Source: Collinsella sp.
GTDB lineage: Bacteria > Actinomycetota > Coriobacteriia > Coriobacteriales > Coriobacteriaceae
Assembly (NCBI GenBank): GCA_019419505.1
Contig: DXZS01000017.1
Span: forward strand, 1-64,000
DNA length: 64,000 bases
Direction: 5' to 3'
The notes under the pieces are model-generated. The model did no database searches. It was not told where the DNA came from and saw nothing but the letters and a program-made list of their open reading frames with translations. A program made the position numbers and the translations under genes. Of the stretch, positions 1-8,209 are shown one piece after another (positions within the stretch are counted from its first letter, which is position 1; every line of letters starts with the position of its first letter).

Positions 1-5
1 TTTTA

Positions 6-20
6 ATATGAGCAGGACAT
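6..20. repeat. Left inverted repeat of the IS1111-like element
   Basis: ATATGAGCAGGACAT here is the exact reverse complement of 1544-1558. It is taken as the subterminal inverted repeat that marks the element end. Confidence 0.7.
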
Positions 21-323
21 TGTCAAGAGGCAAAATCGGGCCTGGCCCCAACGATATGGGGTCAGGCCCTCTCCCTATATCAACCCGTCCGCGGCGACCT
101 CGGCGTGTCTTACCGACGCTCGTCTTTGCAGTTTAATATCCGCCCGTGGCGATCTCTCGCTGGGCAATCCGTTGCTACGGCTGAGGCTTCTACGTCGAAC
201 CGACAGTCTGTGCACGCGTGTGGCGCCCTGGGCGCTCGCAGAAAAGGGACCTGAGGTTCGCCTCAACGGCTTCGGATCGAACCGCTTCCGGGGTGACTGG
301 CTTATGTGCGGGGGACCGCCCCC
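6..323 (-). ncRNA. Candidate bridge RNA region of the IS1111-like element
   Basis: This is the non-coding stretch directly downstream of the transposase stop and inside the element. In the IS1111 subgroup the bridge RNA, which pairs with donor and target DNA, is known to be encoded in this end. A 12-bp stem-loop (38-49 with 58-69, one G-T pair) is visible near the outer edge. The RNA itself is inferred from position and hairpin only; its ends and guide loops are not resolved. Confidence 0.4.
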
Positions 324-1436
324 CTACGCCTCCTCGGCCATGAGGCCGACCGCCCACACCCAGCAGGCGAGCTCGCGCGCCGTGGCGACGTTCGCCTTGT
401 TGCCGTGGACCCCGCGCGCGAGCAGCGCCTCCCGCCTGTCGACCAGCCTCCGCACGCCCTTGGCGGCATGCCTCCGGGCGCCCCGGTCCGGGGCCTGGCC
501 CTTGGCGAGGTCCTTCGGCCGCCCCGAGCACGTCAGGTAGTGCCACGCGGCCTCGACCAGCGTCTTCCTCAGGTGCTTGTTGCCGGCCTTGGTGATCGCG
601 CCCCTTCGGTCGCTCTCCCCGCTGGAGTGCTCGGAGGGCGTCAGGCCGACCCACGCCGCGAACGAGCGGGCGTTCCTGAACCTCGAGAACTCGCCGGCCT
701 CGAACACGAGGTCGGCGGCAGACGCGGTGTCGACGCCCTTGAGGCAGCGCAGGGAGTCGACCCTCTTCCGCCACCTGGGCTTGCGGGCCTCGGCCTCGAC
801 GAGCCCCTCGAGCCTCGACTTCTCCTCCGCCGCCCGCCTGACCGCGTCGACGTAGTAGGCGAGCACGTCGTTGTCGGCCCCCTCCGCGAACCTAATCGAC
901 TCGATCCAGGACCAGTGCGCCCGGGTCCAGTTGCCCTTCCTGCGGCCGGTGGGCGTCCTCTCGTCGAAGACGAGCCCGTGCCTTAGCAGGAACTTGGAGA
1001 GCCGCTGCTTCGAGCGCGAGAGGTCGTCCCTCGCGTCCTCGAGCGCCCTGGTCAGGTCGCGGGCGGCCTCGCACTCGTCGTCGGGGACCCACACCTCGAC
1101 CACGTTGCCGACCGACAGCATGCGGGCGAGGAACTCGGCGTCGTTGCGGTCGTTCTTCCTGCGCCTGTCCGCGCTGGGCTTGATCATCTTCGAGACGGCG
1201 CCGACCACGCAGTCGACACCCAGGCCGGAGAGCCTCTTCTGCAGGTCGAAGCCCGTGACCCCGGACTCGTACACGCACCTGGCCCCGGGGTCCACGGAGC
1301 GGACCCACTCCGCGACGGCGCCGGCGTCGTAGCCGAAGGTCGCGGCGCGCACCTCCCCGGTCATGACGTCGAGGGAGACGGCCTTTATCGAGCGGGCGTG
1401 GACGTCGAGGCCGACGAAGGTGTTAGTATCGAGCAT
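324..1436 (-). CDS. IS110-family transposase (DEDD recombinase)
   Basis: About 370 residues, the usual family length. The N-terminal RuvC-like DEDD domain shows the first Asp in GLDVH, the Glu in YESG and the last two Asp in KNDRNDAEFLA. The C-terminal Transposase_20 domain carries LRCLKGVDTASA and the conserved Ser region GLTPSEHSSG. All four acidic residues and the Ser are present, so the enzyme is probably active. The start chosen is the ATG of MLDTNTFVGLDVH, because family members begin just before this motif; a longer frame adds five residues. It catalyses site-specific strand exchange of the element. Confidence 0.9.
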   Translation of the reverse strand: MLDTNTFVGLDVHARSIKAVSLDVMTGEVRAATFGYDAGAVAEWVRSVDPGARCVYESGVTGFDLQKRLSGLGVDCVVGAVSKMIKPSADRRRKNDRNDAEFLARMLSVGNVVEVWVPDDECEAARDLTRALEDARDDLSRSKQRLSKFLLRHGLVFDERTPTGRRKGNWTRAHWSWIESIRFAEGADNDVLAYYVDAVRRAAEEKSRLEGLVEAEARKPRWRKRVDSLRCLKGVDTASAADLVFEAGEFSRFRNARSFAAWVGLTPSEHSSGESDRRGAITKAGNKHLRKTLVEAAWHYLTCSGRPKDLAKGQAPDRGARRHAAKGVRRLVDRREALLARGVHGNKANVATARELACWVWAVGLMAEEA

Positions 1437-1543
1437 GGGAGCCCCTTCCATGAATGCGGCGTGGCCGCCGCGGCTGAATTAGACACTCACCATTGTCGGC
1501 CTAATCCGCGGTCTTTCATGCAGCAGGGGCTCTCAATGTTTTT

Positions 1544-1558
1544 ATGTCCTGCTCATAT
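1544..1558. repeat. Right inverted repeat of the IS1111-like element
   Basis: ATGTCCTGCTCATAT is the exact reverse complement of 6-20. It lies about 108 bp upstream of the transposase start. Confidence 0.7.
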
Positions 1559-1761
1559 CGTCTCTGCCGGCACTTGGGGACACTCCTCGGCGCGCCAGAG
1601 CCGGTCGCCTGGGGATGGAGAGGCCATTTTGGCCCTTGGCGGTCAGTCGGGGCGAAACTAGAAGATCTTTCCGATTCGCGGCTGTTCATGCTTGTAGAGC
1701 ATCTAAAACAATAGGATGTTATTCTGGAATATGCCGGGTGCGTGAACTTGCCTGTCTTAGC

Positions 1762-2489
1762 CTTAATAAGGTATAGGGGAGTTTGGCTCAGGGGTTCCGT
1801 GTTGTTCTTCAGCGCAGTATTGTGGGACAGATTTGCTGAGATTGGCGCCTTACACCGCAGAGCGCACGGAAGGCTCTCGATTTGTGTTCTGGCCCCAGAA
1901 TACAGGGCCTGATACTTACCAACTGTGGCATGGATGTAACATCTGTAGAAATCAACCCTTTTGTTGTCGACCTTTGTAAGAAAAACACTGCCATCAACTC
2001 TTTGGATGACGAAACTAGGGTGCTTGAGGGGAGCCTTTACTCCCCTCTGAGAGATGACTCATGTTTTTCGCTTGTCGTTGTGAATCCTCCGTTACTGCCG
2101 ATTCCGGATGAGATTCCTTATCCCTTCGTTTGAGATGGAGGACAATCGGGTCTGGATAAAACACTTCGTATTCTTAAGGGTGGCGATACGCATTTAGAGA
2201 AAAACGGTAAATACTGCTAATAGGGGTGACGACGATGGTGCGGGGGCGACCCGCGATGCTCTCATCAATACGTCGGATACTTGGGAAATCAGGTCTAGAT
2301 GCATGTATGATGATGCTGTGTGGCTATTCAATTAATCCGCGTTCCGAATGGGTGCAGGGTATAGCTGCGACATCGTATGCTTTTGACCCGGCGCGATACT
2401 CAGATATTTCTGAGGCGGTTGACGAAGTTTATACGCACTATGCCGCGCAAGGCGTTTCGGAAGTTTGCACATCTACGTTACGGGCTTAG
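1762..2489 (+). pseudogene. Decayed SAM-dependent methyltransferase
   Basis: Three frames together give a recognisable class I methyltransferase. The first (about 1762-1880) reads FFSAVLWDRFAEIGALH. The second carries motif I (DLCSGPRIQGL), the acidic residue of motif II (VTSVEINP) and the NPPLLPIPD catalytic motif. A third (from about 2226) reads GLDACMMMLCGYSINPRSEW. The pieces are separated by a frameshift near 1850-1878, an in-frame TGA at 2131 and another shift near 2200. It lies upstream of the exporter gene and may once have belonged to the same peptide cluster; that link is inference. Confidence 0.6.
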
Positions 2490-2614
2490 GTTTCTTCAAG
2501 CGAGCAGGCCGGTTGCGTTATTTCGAGCGATTTTTCTAGTCTAGACGACAAAAGGCAAAGGATTTGATGGGTATAAAACGCGGACGTTTGTGGGCGGATG
2601 CTCAAATCTATTGT

Positions 2615-2658
2615 GGCAATCGGGCGGTTGAAAAAGATATTTCAACCGCCCGATTGCC
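2615..2658. repeat. Perfect 19-bp hairpin upstream of the ABC exporter
   Basis: 2615-2633 and 2640-2658 are perfect reverse complements around a 6-nt loop. There is no T-run after it in either direction, so a simple intrinsic terminator is unlikely. It sits about 145 bp before the exporter start and could stabilise or attenuate that transcript. Confidence 0.6.
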
Positions 2659-2804
2659 AGGTTCGTCGGAGGAGATGTCCGATTCCGACTCTCTTGTAGG
2701 AAGAGCTTGAGATCGTATTGGCCCAAGGCAATCTTAAAGCAGTCTCATTGGCAAATCTTCGCTCCTGTTGTGTTGAGGTGTAAGGTATCAGTGATTGATG
2801 TTTT

Positions 2805-4460
2805 GTGGCGGGTAGATTGGGGCCTTCCTTGATTCGATGCGTTCTCTCGAGGTTCATCAGAGCAAAAGGGGCTTTCGTCTTCATTGCTATCACGGTGATT
2901 GGAACCGCTCTCTCCTATGCCATGCCATACGTGAACGGGAAATTCTTAGATTTTCTTCTCGGTAACCGCAGCGAAAGAGACGCCGTACTCTTCGCGCTCC
3001 TGGTTGCGTCAATAGGAGTTTTCTCCACCCTCTTTACTTATTTTGCAGGAACACTTTCCATTCGCATAACCACGAGACTTTCCTTTGATCTTCTCAGGGA
3101 GGCCGTCTTGCGTTTTGAAAGAGACGATTACTTGGTGAGTCGGACCATCGATCCAGCCTATACAACGCAACGGATTATTTCCGACTCTAGCGTGGTCTCA
3201 TCCTTCGTTTTGGCGAATTTTATCAGTGCGCCGCTGTCCATTGTAGCCATTCCCATCGTATTGCTTATCATATGGTCAATTGATTCAACTCTCGCGGTGT
3301 TTTCCATCATTCTCCTCATCGTGTATTTCTGTGTAATTACTGGGTTGAGGAAACTTTTGTATAGGGTCACGTATGAGAAGAAAGAGGCGGACAGCGCCTT
3401 TTACGCCGCAATTGCATCGCAGCTTAATCAGATTCTCAACATTCAACTGACATCTTCGTACGGCAAGAGCGAACAAGCGCTCGACGCTGGGTTTAAGAGC
3501 TATTTTCCCAAAGTTTTGCGCTCCGGAAAGCTATCATATTCTCTGACATCGCTCGATGGTCTTTTCGCAGCGTTGTTTCAAGCGGTGATACTTGTTGTTT
3601 CCGGAGTACGAATCATTAACGGAACTATGTCAATAGGCGAGTACACTATCATCGGTACATACTTCGCGGTTCTCTTTAAGACTTTGAAAAGTATGATGTC
3701 ATTGTTCAAATCCTATCAAGATGCCAAAGCATCATGGGATAGGACGGCTATCGCGACGAGAGAAAAGGAGAGATCGGGGTGGAATCGGACCGATTTAGCT
3801 AAACTCGATGAAATAAATGACATTTCGGTATCTGATTTGGAATTCTCGGTTGCCCTTCCAGACGGATCTGTCCGAGAGGTCCTCGGCGGGTTTTCTTTCA
3901 AGTTTTCCGGTCCTGGTACATATTGCATAGTTGGGGAAAACGGAAGAGGCAAGACGTCACTTCTTTACTTGATGCTCGGGCTATACTCATCGAAAGGCAA
4001 AGTAAAATACAACGGCGTGCCAATCGAAGAATGCGACTTGGATTACATACGTGCGAGAGAGATATCGTGCTGCCCACAGTCGTGCTTCGCGCCGGACGAA
4101 ACGGTGAAAGAGCTGTTAGAGTATTTCGACACGCCCTTTTCTTCCTATCACCGGGGTGTAGATGGCCTACTTTCGCTGGAAAACAGCGTGAAGGAGTTGC
4201 TCGGGAAACGTTGCTCCGCGCTTTCGGGCGGTGAGCTGCGCCGAGTGTACTTATGGTCGGCGATTTCACGCAAGTCGTCAGTTTTGGTACTCGACGAGCC
4301 CACGACTGGGTTAGACGCTGTAAGCCGCGCCGAGCTTGCGGCCTATGTTAAGCGCAACAAGCAAAGCCAGCTGATCATCATTGTCTCTCACGATGACGAG
4401 ATGGTCGGCGCGGTAGAAGGGGTAGTGGATTTAGGCAGCATGTACCGGGGTAAATGCTGA
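2805..4460 (+). CDS. ABC exporter, fused membrane and ATPase domains
   Basis: A half-transporter of about 551 residues, normal for type IV exporters. An N-terminal membrane domain with about six hydrophobic segments (roughly residues 20-290) precedes the nucleotide-binding domain. Walker A is GENGRGKTS near 377, the signature LSGGE near 472, Walker B VLVLDEP near 494 and the H-loop VSHDD near 526, so it should hydrolyse ATP. No N-terminal C39 peptidase domain is present, so any leader removal needs another protease. The start is GTG with a weak ribosome site. It is convergent with the radical SAM peptide genes and is the obvious candidate for exporting their product, which is an inference from proximity. 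Confidence 0.85.
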   Translation: MAGRLGPSLIRCVLSRFIRAKGAFVFIAITVIGTALSYAMPYVNGKFLDFLLGNRSERDAVLFALLVASIGVFSTLFTYFAGTLSIRITTRLSFDLLREAVLRFERDDYLVSRTIDPAYTTQRIISDSSVVSSFVLANFISAPLSIVAIPIVLLIIWSIDSTLAVFSIILLIVYFCVITGLRKLLYRVTYEKKEADSAFYAAIASQLNQILNIQLTSSYGKSEQALDAGFKSYFPKVLRSGKLSYSLTSLDGLFAALFQAVILVVSGVRIINGTMSIGEYTIIGTYFAVLFKTLKSMMSLFKSYQDAKASWDRTAIATREKERSGWNRTDLAKLDEINDISVSDLEFSVALPDGSVREVLGGFSFKFSGPGTYCIVGENGRGKTSLLYLMLGLYSSKGKVKYNGVPIEECDLDYIRAREISCCPQSCFAPDETVKELLEYFDTPFSSYHRGVDGLLSLENSVKELLGKRCSALSGGELRRVYLWSAISRKSSVLVLDEPTTGLDAVSRAELAAYVKRNKQSQLIIIVSHDDEMVGAVEGVVDLGSMYRGKC

Positions 4461-4828
4461 CAAGTGTAGTGCTACCCAACTGACAGAGATAACAAAAAAG
4501 CGATGCAGATGCACGTAGCATTCAGTCGGTTCGGACTCGGTGCCTTCACGCCATCGCAACGCTTTCAGATATAGTTCTCATTCTCTTACTAAAGGAAACT
4601 TTAGTCTACGTTGTCTTGTCGAGACAGAGGTGAAGCGAAGTGTTGTCGCGACGTATCTTATTCCAGGTGGCTCAGTATCATCGTGAGAATCACACCAAAG
4701 TGTACTTACAATTCTCGTGTCCCACGGACAACATGAGCTGAGCATTGAGGTTCCACCCTTTGCTGCAACTACACGGGGTTGGACGGCAATGAATATGCCG
4801 GGCCGCATGCCACGCGCAGCGGGGGTCC
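4461..4828. other. Intergenic stretch without a recognisable gene
   Basis: AT-rich to mixed sequence between the exporter and an IS110 remnant. Short frames here look like noise. I see no RNA gene or clear terminator. Confidence 0.5.
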
Positions 4829-4954
4829 ATGCCCCAGTATGTTGCCTACAGCAGCCTCGATGTCCACGCACACATCATCTCTGCCTTCGTGTTCAATCCG
4901 TTTGCCGGAGAGTGCGAGGGTTACAAGGCCGTAGAATACGAGCCGAACAAATGA
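4829..4954 (+). pseudogene. IS110-family transposase N-terminal remnant
   Basis: A 41-residue frame, starting MPQYVAYSSLDVHAHIISAF and ending after YEPNK, matches the start of IS110 transposases (the Y-V-x-x-x-L-D-V-H motif holding the first catalytic Asp). It then stops. Downstream (about 4972-5043) another frame reads LHRKYARKA, resembling the basic C-terminus of the same family, so this may be an internally deleted element. It belongs to a different subgroup from the intact element at 324-1436. Confidence 0.5.
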
Positions 4955-5050
4955 AATGCGGTATCGACGCATAGGATTAAACTGACGATTGCTTTGCACC
5001 GAAAATACGCCCGGAAAGCCGCTATGGGTGGCGGCCCGGGTTAAATTGAG

Positions 5051-5093
5051 AGGCCCGTCCGATCACTTTCATGTGACGAACGGTCGGGCTTCT
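5051..5093. terminator. Possible terminator hairpin between convergent genes
   Basis: An imperfect GC hairpin (GCCCGTCCG with CGGTCGGGC) is followed by TTCTTATT on the plus strand. It lies between the plus-strand exporter and the 3' end of the minus-strand peptide genes, where a bidirectional stop is expected. Confidence 0.35.
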
Positions 5094-5157
5094 TATTCCA
5101 CTTGCCAATGCTCGGCTCATATTGGAAGAAAGCTACGCTAATGTTTGCGTGATACTC

Positions 5158-5265
5158 CTATTTTTTCCGAAGAAAGAATCGGATAATGAAGAATAACAAT
5201 AAAAAAGGTGCCAGATATAAAGCAAGTACAAAGGTTAATCCAACGAGACCTTGCAATAATGGCAT
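5158..5265 (-). CDS. 35-residue single-pass membrane peptide of the RiPP cluster
   Basis: The frame starts MPLLQGLVGLTFVLALYL and ends in a basic tail RFFLRKK. A strong ribosome site (GGGAGGAG) lies just before the ATG. The centre is one hydrophobic helix of about 25 residues, with positive charges at the C-terminus giving a likely N-out/C-in orientation. It follows the two precursor genes on the same strand, about 80 bp beyond the second. I do not recognise a family. Tiny basic membrane peptides in such clusters are often immunity or export helpers; that role is inference here. It is not homologous to the precursors and has no cysteine. Confidence 0.65.
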   Translation of the reverse strand: MPLLQGLVGLTFVLALYLAPFLLLFFIIRFFLRKK

Positions 5266-5344
5266 AACTCCTCCCAGACACGAGATTTTGGTATTTGTCC
5301 CCATCTTATTTTGAATTGGACCAAATAGTTCCTAGACACAAAAA

Positions 5345-5524
5345 CTACTCGTCAACTGGATCGCACCAATCTGCTGGCAAAACACAGCTTGATTCTTTAT
5401 CGACATAGCACCAATCCGCAACAGGGCACTCGGCGATGTCGTAAAAATTGCATATATCAACTCCAAGACAACAAGGCTCAACGGGAGTATGTTCATTTGA
5501 ACCAACAGGATGGATATGCTTCAT
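5345..5524 (-). CDS. Cys-rich RiPP precursor peptide 2 (59 residues)
   Basis: Starts MKHIHPVGSNEHTPVEP, then a core with seven cysteines at 18, 19, 25, 33, 39, 47 and 54. Each is followed closely by Asp: CLGVD, CNFYD, CPVAD, CYVD, CVLPAD, CDPVD. The ATG is preceded by a clear GAGGAG site. The first six residues are the same as in precursor 1, and the Cys/Asp spacing aligns along the whole core. Cys with Asp three residues on is the pattern known for ranthipeptides such as the PapA type, where a radical SAM enzyme joins Cys sulfur to an Asp side-chain carbon. The modification is predicted, not shown. Confidence 0.8.
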   Translation of the reverse strand: MKHIHPVGSNEHTPVEPCCLGVDICNFYDIAECPVADWCYVDKESSCVLPADWCDPVDE

Positions 5525-5554
5525 AACAGCTCCTCACCTTAATCCAATTAGAGA

Positions 5555-5758
5555 CTACGTTTGATCAATGCCACAGTGATCTACAACGCAGATGCTGCCG
5601 CCATCCATGTCATAGTCGCAGTAATCGTATGCACCACAGCCATCTGCTTTATCATAAACAGTACAGATGTCAGTAATGCCCAAGAGGCAGTCAAAAGACA
5701 TCGGCTTCACGCCTGCCTCGTCGCCACTTCCTGGATTAATCGGATGAATATGCTTCAC
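5555..5758 (-). CDS. Cys-rich RiPP precursor peptide 1 (67 residues)
   Basis: Starts MKHIHPINPGSGDEAGVKPM (GTG start at 5758). An excellent GGGAGG site five bases upstream decides the start over a longer in-frame reading. The core has six cysteines at 24, 32, 41, 47, 57 and 62, each with an Asp downstream: CTVYD and CGAYD have exact CX3D spacing, CDYD, CVVD and CGID have CX2D, and the first has CX5D. It is the nearer of the two precursors to the maturase gene. The leader is short (about 20 residues) and lacks a double-glycine site, fitting the absence of a C39 domain in the exporter. Confidence 0.8.
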   Translation of the reverse strand: MKHIHPINPGSGDEAGVKPMSFDCLLGITDICTVYDKADGCGAYDYCDYDMDGGSICVVDHCGIDQT

Positions 5759-5816
5759 GACTACCTCCCTTTGAGTGCAGAAAAACCTCAATATTGTGTA
5801 TAACAAACCAAGATGT

Positions 5817-5900
5817 CTAGTTCACCATATTTCTAGAATGGTTTCGGCGAACGTAGCAATAAGCTTCGCAGACGGTAATCAGAAGAACGAACACCTCCAC
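5817..5900 (-). CDS. Possible 27-residue hydrophobic peptide after the maturase
   Basis: In frame with and just beyond the radical SAM stop, a short frame reads VEVFVLLITVCEAYCYVRR and stops after about 27 residues (GTG start assumed). It has one hydrophobic segment and a basic tail, like the 35-residue peptide at 5158-5265, but it lacks a convincing ribosome site. It could be chance. Confidence 0.25.
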   Translation of the reverse strand: MEVFVLLITVCEAYCYVRRNHSRNMVN

Positions 5901-5927
5901 AATGGTGACAGCAATGCGCTGAACCGC

Positions 5928-7286
5928 TTATTCCGATACAGTAGCTTCTCGTTGATTTTTCTCCTGCGAAGATGAGTGGCGGGAAATAAGGTCAAAAGCC
6001 ATCTCGTAGCACATTTTTCTATATTCACATGATGCAGGGTGTAGACTCTTGGGCAAGTAGCCGTGCTCGTCTGCAGCCTCCCAGCTACAGCCCCCACCAC
6101 AGAAAGACCGAGCCCAACAGTCCGTACAGTCAATTCTTTTTTCGACACCCTGACTCCAGTTTTCAATATACCTAGTTTCGTCAATTCCGGTGACGATGTT
6201 GCCCATTTTGAATCGCATCATCCCGACAAACCTGTGACAGGGGTATACGTCCCCTTCGGGAGTCACGGAAATAAAACGCCTGCCAGCCCCGCATCCGACA
6301 AAGGCGATCCTGTTGCTCATAATCAAATCAACTGCAGTTTTCAATGTTCTAAACAAGGGCTTTTCCCCTTGATCAATCTGTTTGAGATATTGATCCGCCA
6401 AATCTATTAGGCCCGCCCTGATTTTGTTTAATGAGTGTTCGTCGAGTTTGATATTCTCATCGAATGAGCTCACGGGCGAGAAGTAAATCCTTCTGAAGCC
6501 CATCTCTTTAAACTGAAGATAGTCTTCAACAAGGTTACAGTTATTATTTGTTAAGGTCGCTCTTGCGCCGAAGGGGAACGACTCGGAAAAACGACGAACG
6601 TTTTTGTCGATATCGGAGAAAGAGCCGCCTCCCGTCTTGTACGGGCGCGATGCATCGTGCTTGCATCCTGTACCATCGAGACTAATCAGAACAGAAAACC
6701 CGTGCTCCTTGAAAGAATTCACAGCAGTGTCATTCAAAAGCGTTCCGTTGGTCGTAATAGAATAGGTAAAGTTTCTATTGGGGTATATTCTTTTTGAATA
6801 GTCGACCGTTTTCCATATCAGCGGCTCGTTAATCATGGGTTCCCCACCAAAAAAGACGATTGCAAGCGTTTCGTTTTCCGATGAACTTGCGACGAGGTAG
6901 TCGACCGCCTTGAAGGCTATCTCGTCTGTCATCAGCAGAGGAGACGTTCCATAATCTCCTTTACCGGCAAAACAGTAACTACAACCAAGGTTGCATGCAT
7001 GTGAAACGTGGAGTTCGATGGATCTAAGTTTTCGAGGCGTGTCTTTTGTTAAGAAAGTCCGCTCAGACAATCGTTGATACTCATCAATGTCGTCTTCAAG
7101 TTCTGCTATGGTCGTTTGGTCGTAGCCTTTCGCAGCAAGTGACTTTGTTAGCAACTTCGAGTTGACCGTTCTTCCCGATGCTTCAAATATGCGAAGCGCA
7201 TCTTCTGATGCTTGGTCAACCTGAAAGCAATTGCGAGTGACCTCATCGAAGCAGTAACGACGATCACTTACTGAGAAAAAATGCAT
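5928..7286 (-). CDS. Radical SAM/SPASM peptide maturase
   Basis: 452 residues from the ATG at 7286, chosen because GAGGA lies just upstream; a GTG start ten codons earlier lacks this. The N-terminus (HFFSVSDRRYCFDEVTRNCFQVD) resembles the peptide-binding start of SCIFF/ranthipeptide maturases. The radical SAM cluster is CNLGCSYC (98, 102, 105), with GGEP at 147-150. The C-terminal SPASM region has Cys at 332, 350, 387, 390, 396, 400, 420 and 426, enough for two auxiliary Fe-S clusters. Known relatives form thioether links from Cys to a neighbouring residue. The two Cys-rich precursors just downstream on the same strand are the expected substrates. Confidence 0.9.
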   Translation of the reverse strand: MHFFSVSDRRYCFDEVTRNCFQVDQASEDALRIFEASGRTVNSKLLTKSLAAKGYDQTTIAELEDDIDEYQRLSERTFLTKDTPRKLRSIELHVSHACNLGCSYCFAGKGDYGTSPLLMTDEIAFKAVDYLVASSSENETLAIVFFGGEPMINEPLIWKTVDYSKRIYPNRNFTYSITTNGTLLNDTAVNSFKEHGFSVLISLDGTGCKHDASRPYKTGGGSFSDIDKNVRRFSESFPFGARATLTNNNCNLVEDYLQFKEMGFRRIYFSPVSSFDENIKLDEHSLNKIRAGLIDLADQYLKQIDQGEKPLFRTLKTAVDLIMSNRIAFVGCGAGRRFISVTPEGDVYPCHRFVGMMRFKMGNIVTGIDETRYIENWSQGVEKRIDCTDCWARSFCGGGCSWEAADEHGYLPKSLHPASCEYRKMCYEMAFDLISRHSSSQEKNQREATVSE

Positions 7287-7610
7287 ACGTTCCTCAATTT
7301 CATGCTGGACTGGCACTAACCTTGTTTATTGTTACGCAGCTATAAAAAACCACCAGCGGGGATTCGGTGTGCGGCCCAATCGGACTCCCAAAAGGTTCTA
7401 TTTGAGACTGGCAAGCTTTGTGTTGTTGGCACTTCGACAGCGCTCTTTATTCCAACATGGAGCCTCGCAGTTTGAGTCGACTTGCCTCTGGAAGGTCCGA
7501 TCTCAACTTGATTTAGGATGAAAACAGATTACAGGCGCGCTCCTCTAGAAAGAAAGGAAACCAATCGCCGCCTTTCACCAGGAAAGTTTTTATAGCCCAC
7601 CTCGAGCAAA
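7287..7610. other. Intergenic region upstream of the maturase
   Basis: It should hold the promoter of the minus-strand peptide genes. I see no convincing -35/-10 pair, RNA gene or coding frame. Confidence 0.4.
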
Positions 7611-8209
7611 ATGAAAGATGCGAGAGCGATTGGGGAACAACGCGAATCTCCCCTTTTGGGTGGGAGCGAGCCTTCAGCCACCGGCGAACGACTCGCCCTG
7701 GTCAGAATCTGGAAGTGGTGCCGGGCCGCTTGGGCCTCCCCGGTGACTTCGTGGGGCTTACCTGCCTGACGTCGAGGAGTACATCCGCAAGATTCGTTCC
7801 CTATGCCGTTTGCTCTCACGCCCGCCTTGGTTCCAAGTCGGGCGAGCACGAGGTCGCGCCGGCGCATCCGCTGGGACTGCTGCGCGTGCAAAACGGCTAC
7901 GCGGTGAGCGTCCCGCGCTGGATTCAGCCGAGTGAGGAAGGCGTCGAGATCGGCGCGCTGGCAACGGGGGAGGGCGGCATCACCGATGTGGGCGATGACG
8001 TTTCGGCTCGCCATGCCCACGTGTGGTGCGATGACCAAAATGTCTGGTACGTTGAGGACCTGTCGTCCACCAACGGAACCGTGGTGGTAAACGACGCGAC
8101 GAACGTCTGCACCCAGGTCGAGCCCGGCCGCTCCGCCCAGCTCAACCCCGGTGACGAGCTCAAGCTCGGAGAATCCACAACCTACGCCATCCTCCTCGGC
8201 GCCCTCTGA
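7611..8209 (+). pseudogene. Decayed FHA-domain protein
   Basis: The last third encodes a good forkhead-associated domain, a phosphothreonine-binding fold: EIGAL, then DDVSARHAHVW (the SxxH motif) and LSSTNGTVV (the TNG motif). Upstream, coding resemblance jumps between frames. A frame from the ATG at 7611 reads ERLALVRIWKWCRAAW and ends in TGA; a second reads YLPDVEEYIRKIRSLC; the FHA part is in a third. The gene therefore appears to carry at least two frameshifts. A shorter expressed FHA protein starting inside (7715) cannot be excluded. Confidence 0.5.

Larger units (their letters stand above)
1..1560 (-). mobile_element. IS110-family (IS1111-like) insertion sequence
   Basis: One transposase gene on minus is enclosed by a perfect 15-bp inverted repeat, 6-20 and 1544-1558. 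The non-coding end upstream of the transposase is only about 120 bp, whereas the end downstream is over 300 bp. Short subterminal inverted repeats with a long downstream end are what is known of the IS1111 subgroup of IS110 elements. Exact borders cannot be fixed because the left end touches the window edge; position 1560 is approximate. No target duplication is visible, as usual for this family. Confidence 0.75.

Noticed and set aside
4717..4974. 85-residue frame on plus
   Set aside because: A different frame here carries the IS110 transposase start, which explains the coding-like signal.
5561..5803. 80-residue frame on plus across precursor 1
   Set aside because: The minus-strand precursor has a perfect ribosome site and a homologue next door; the plus frame has neither.
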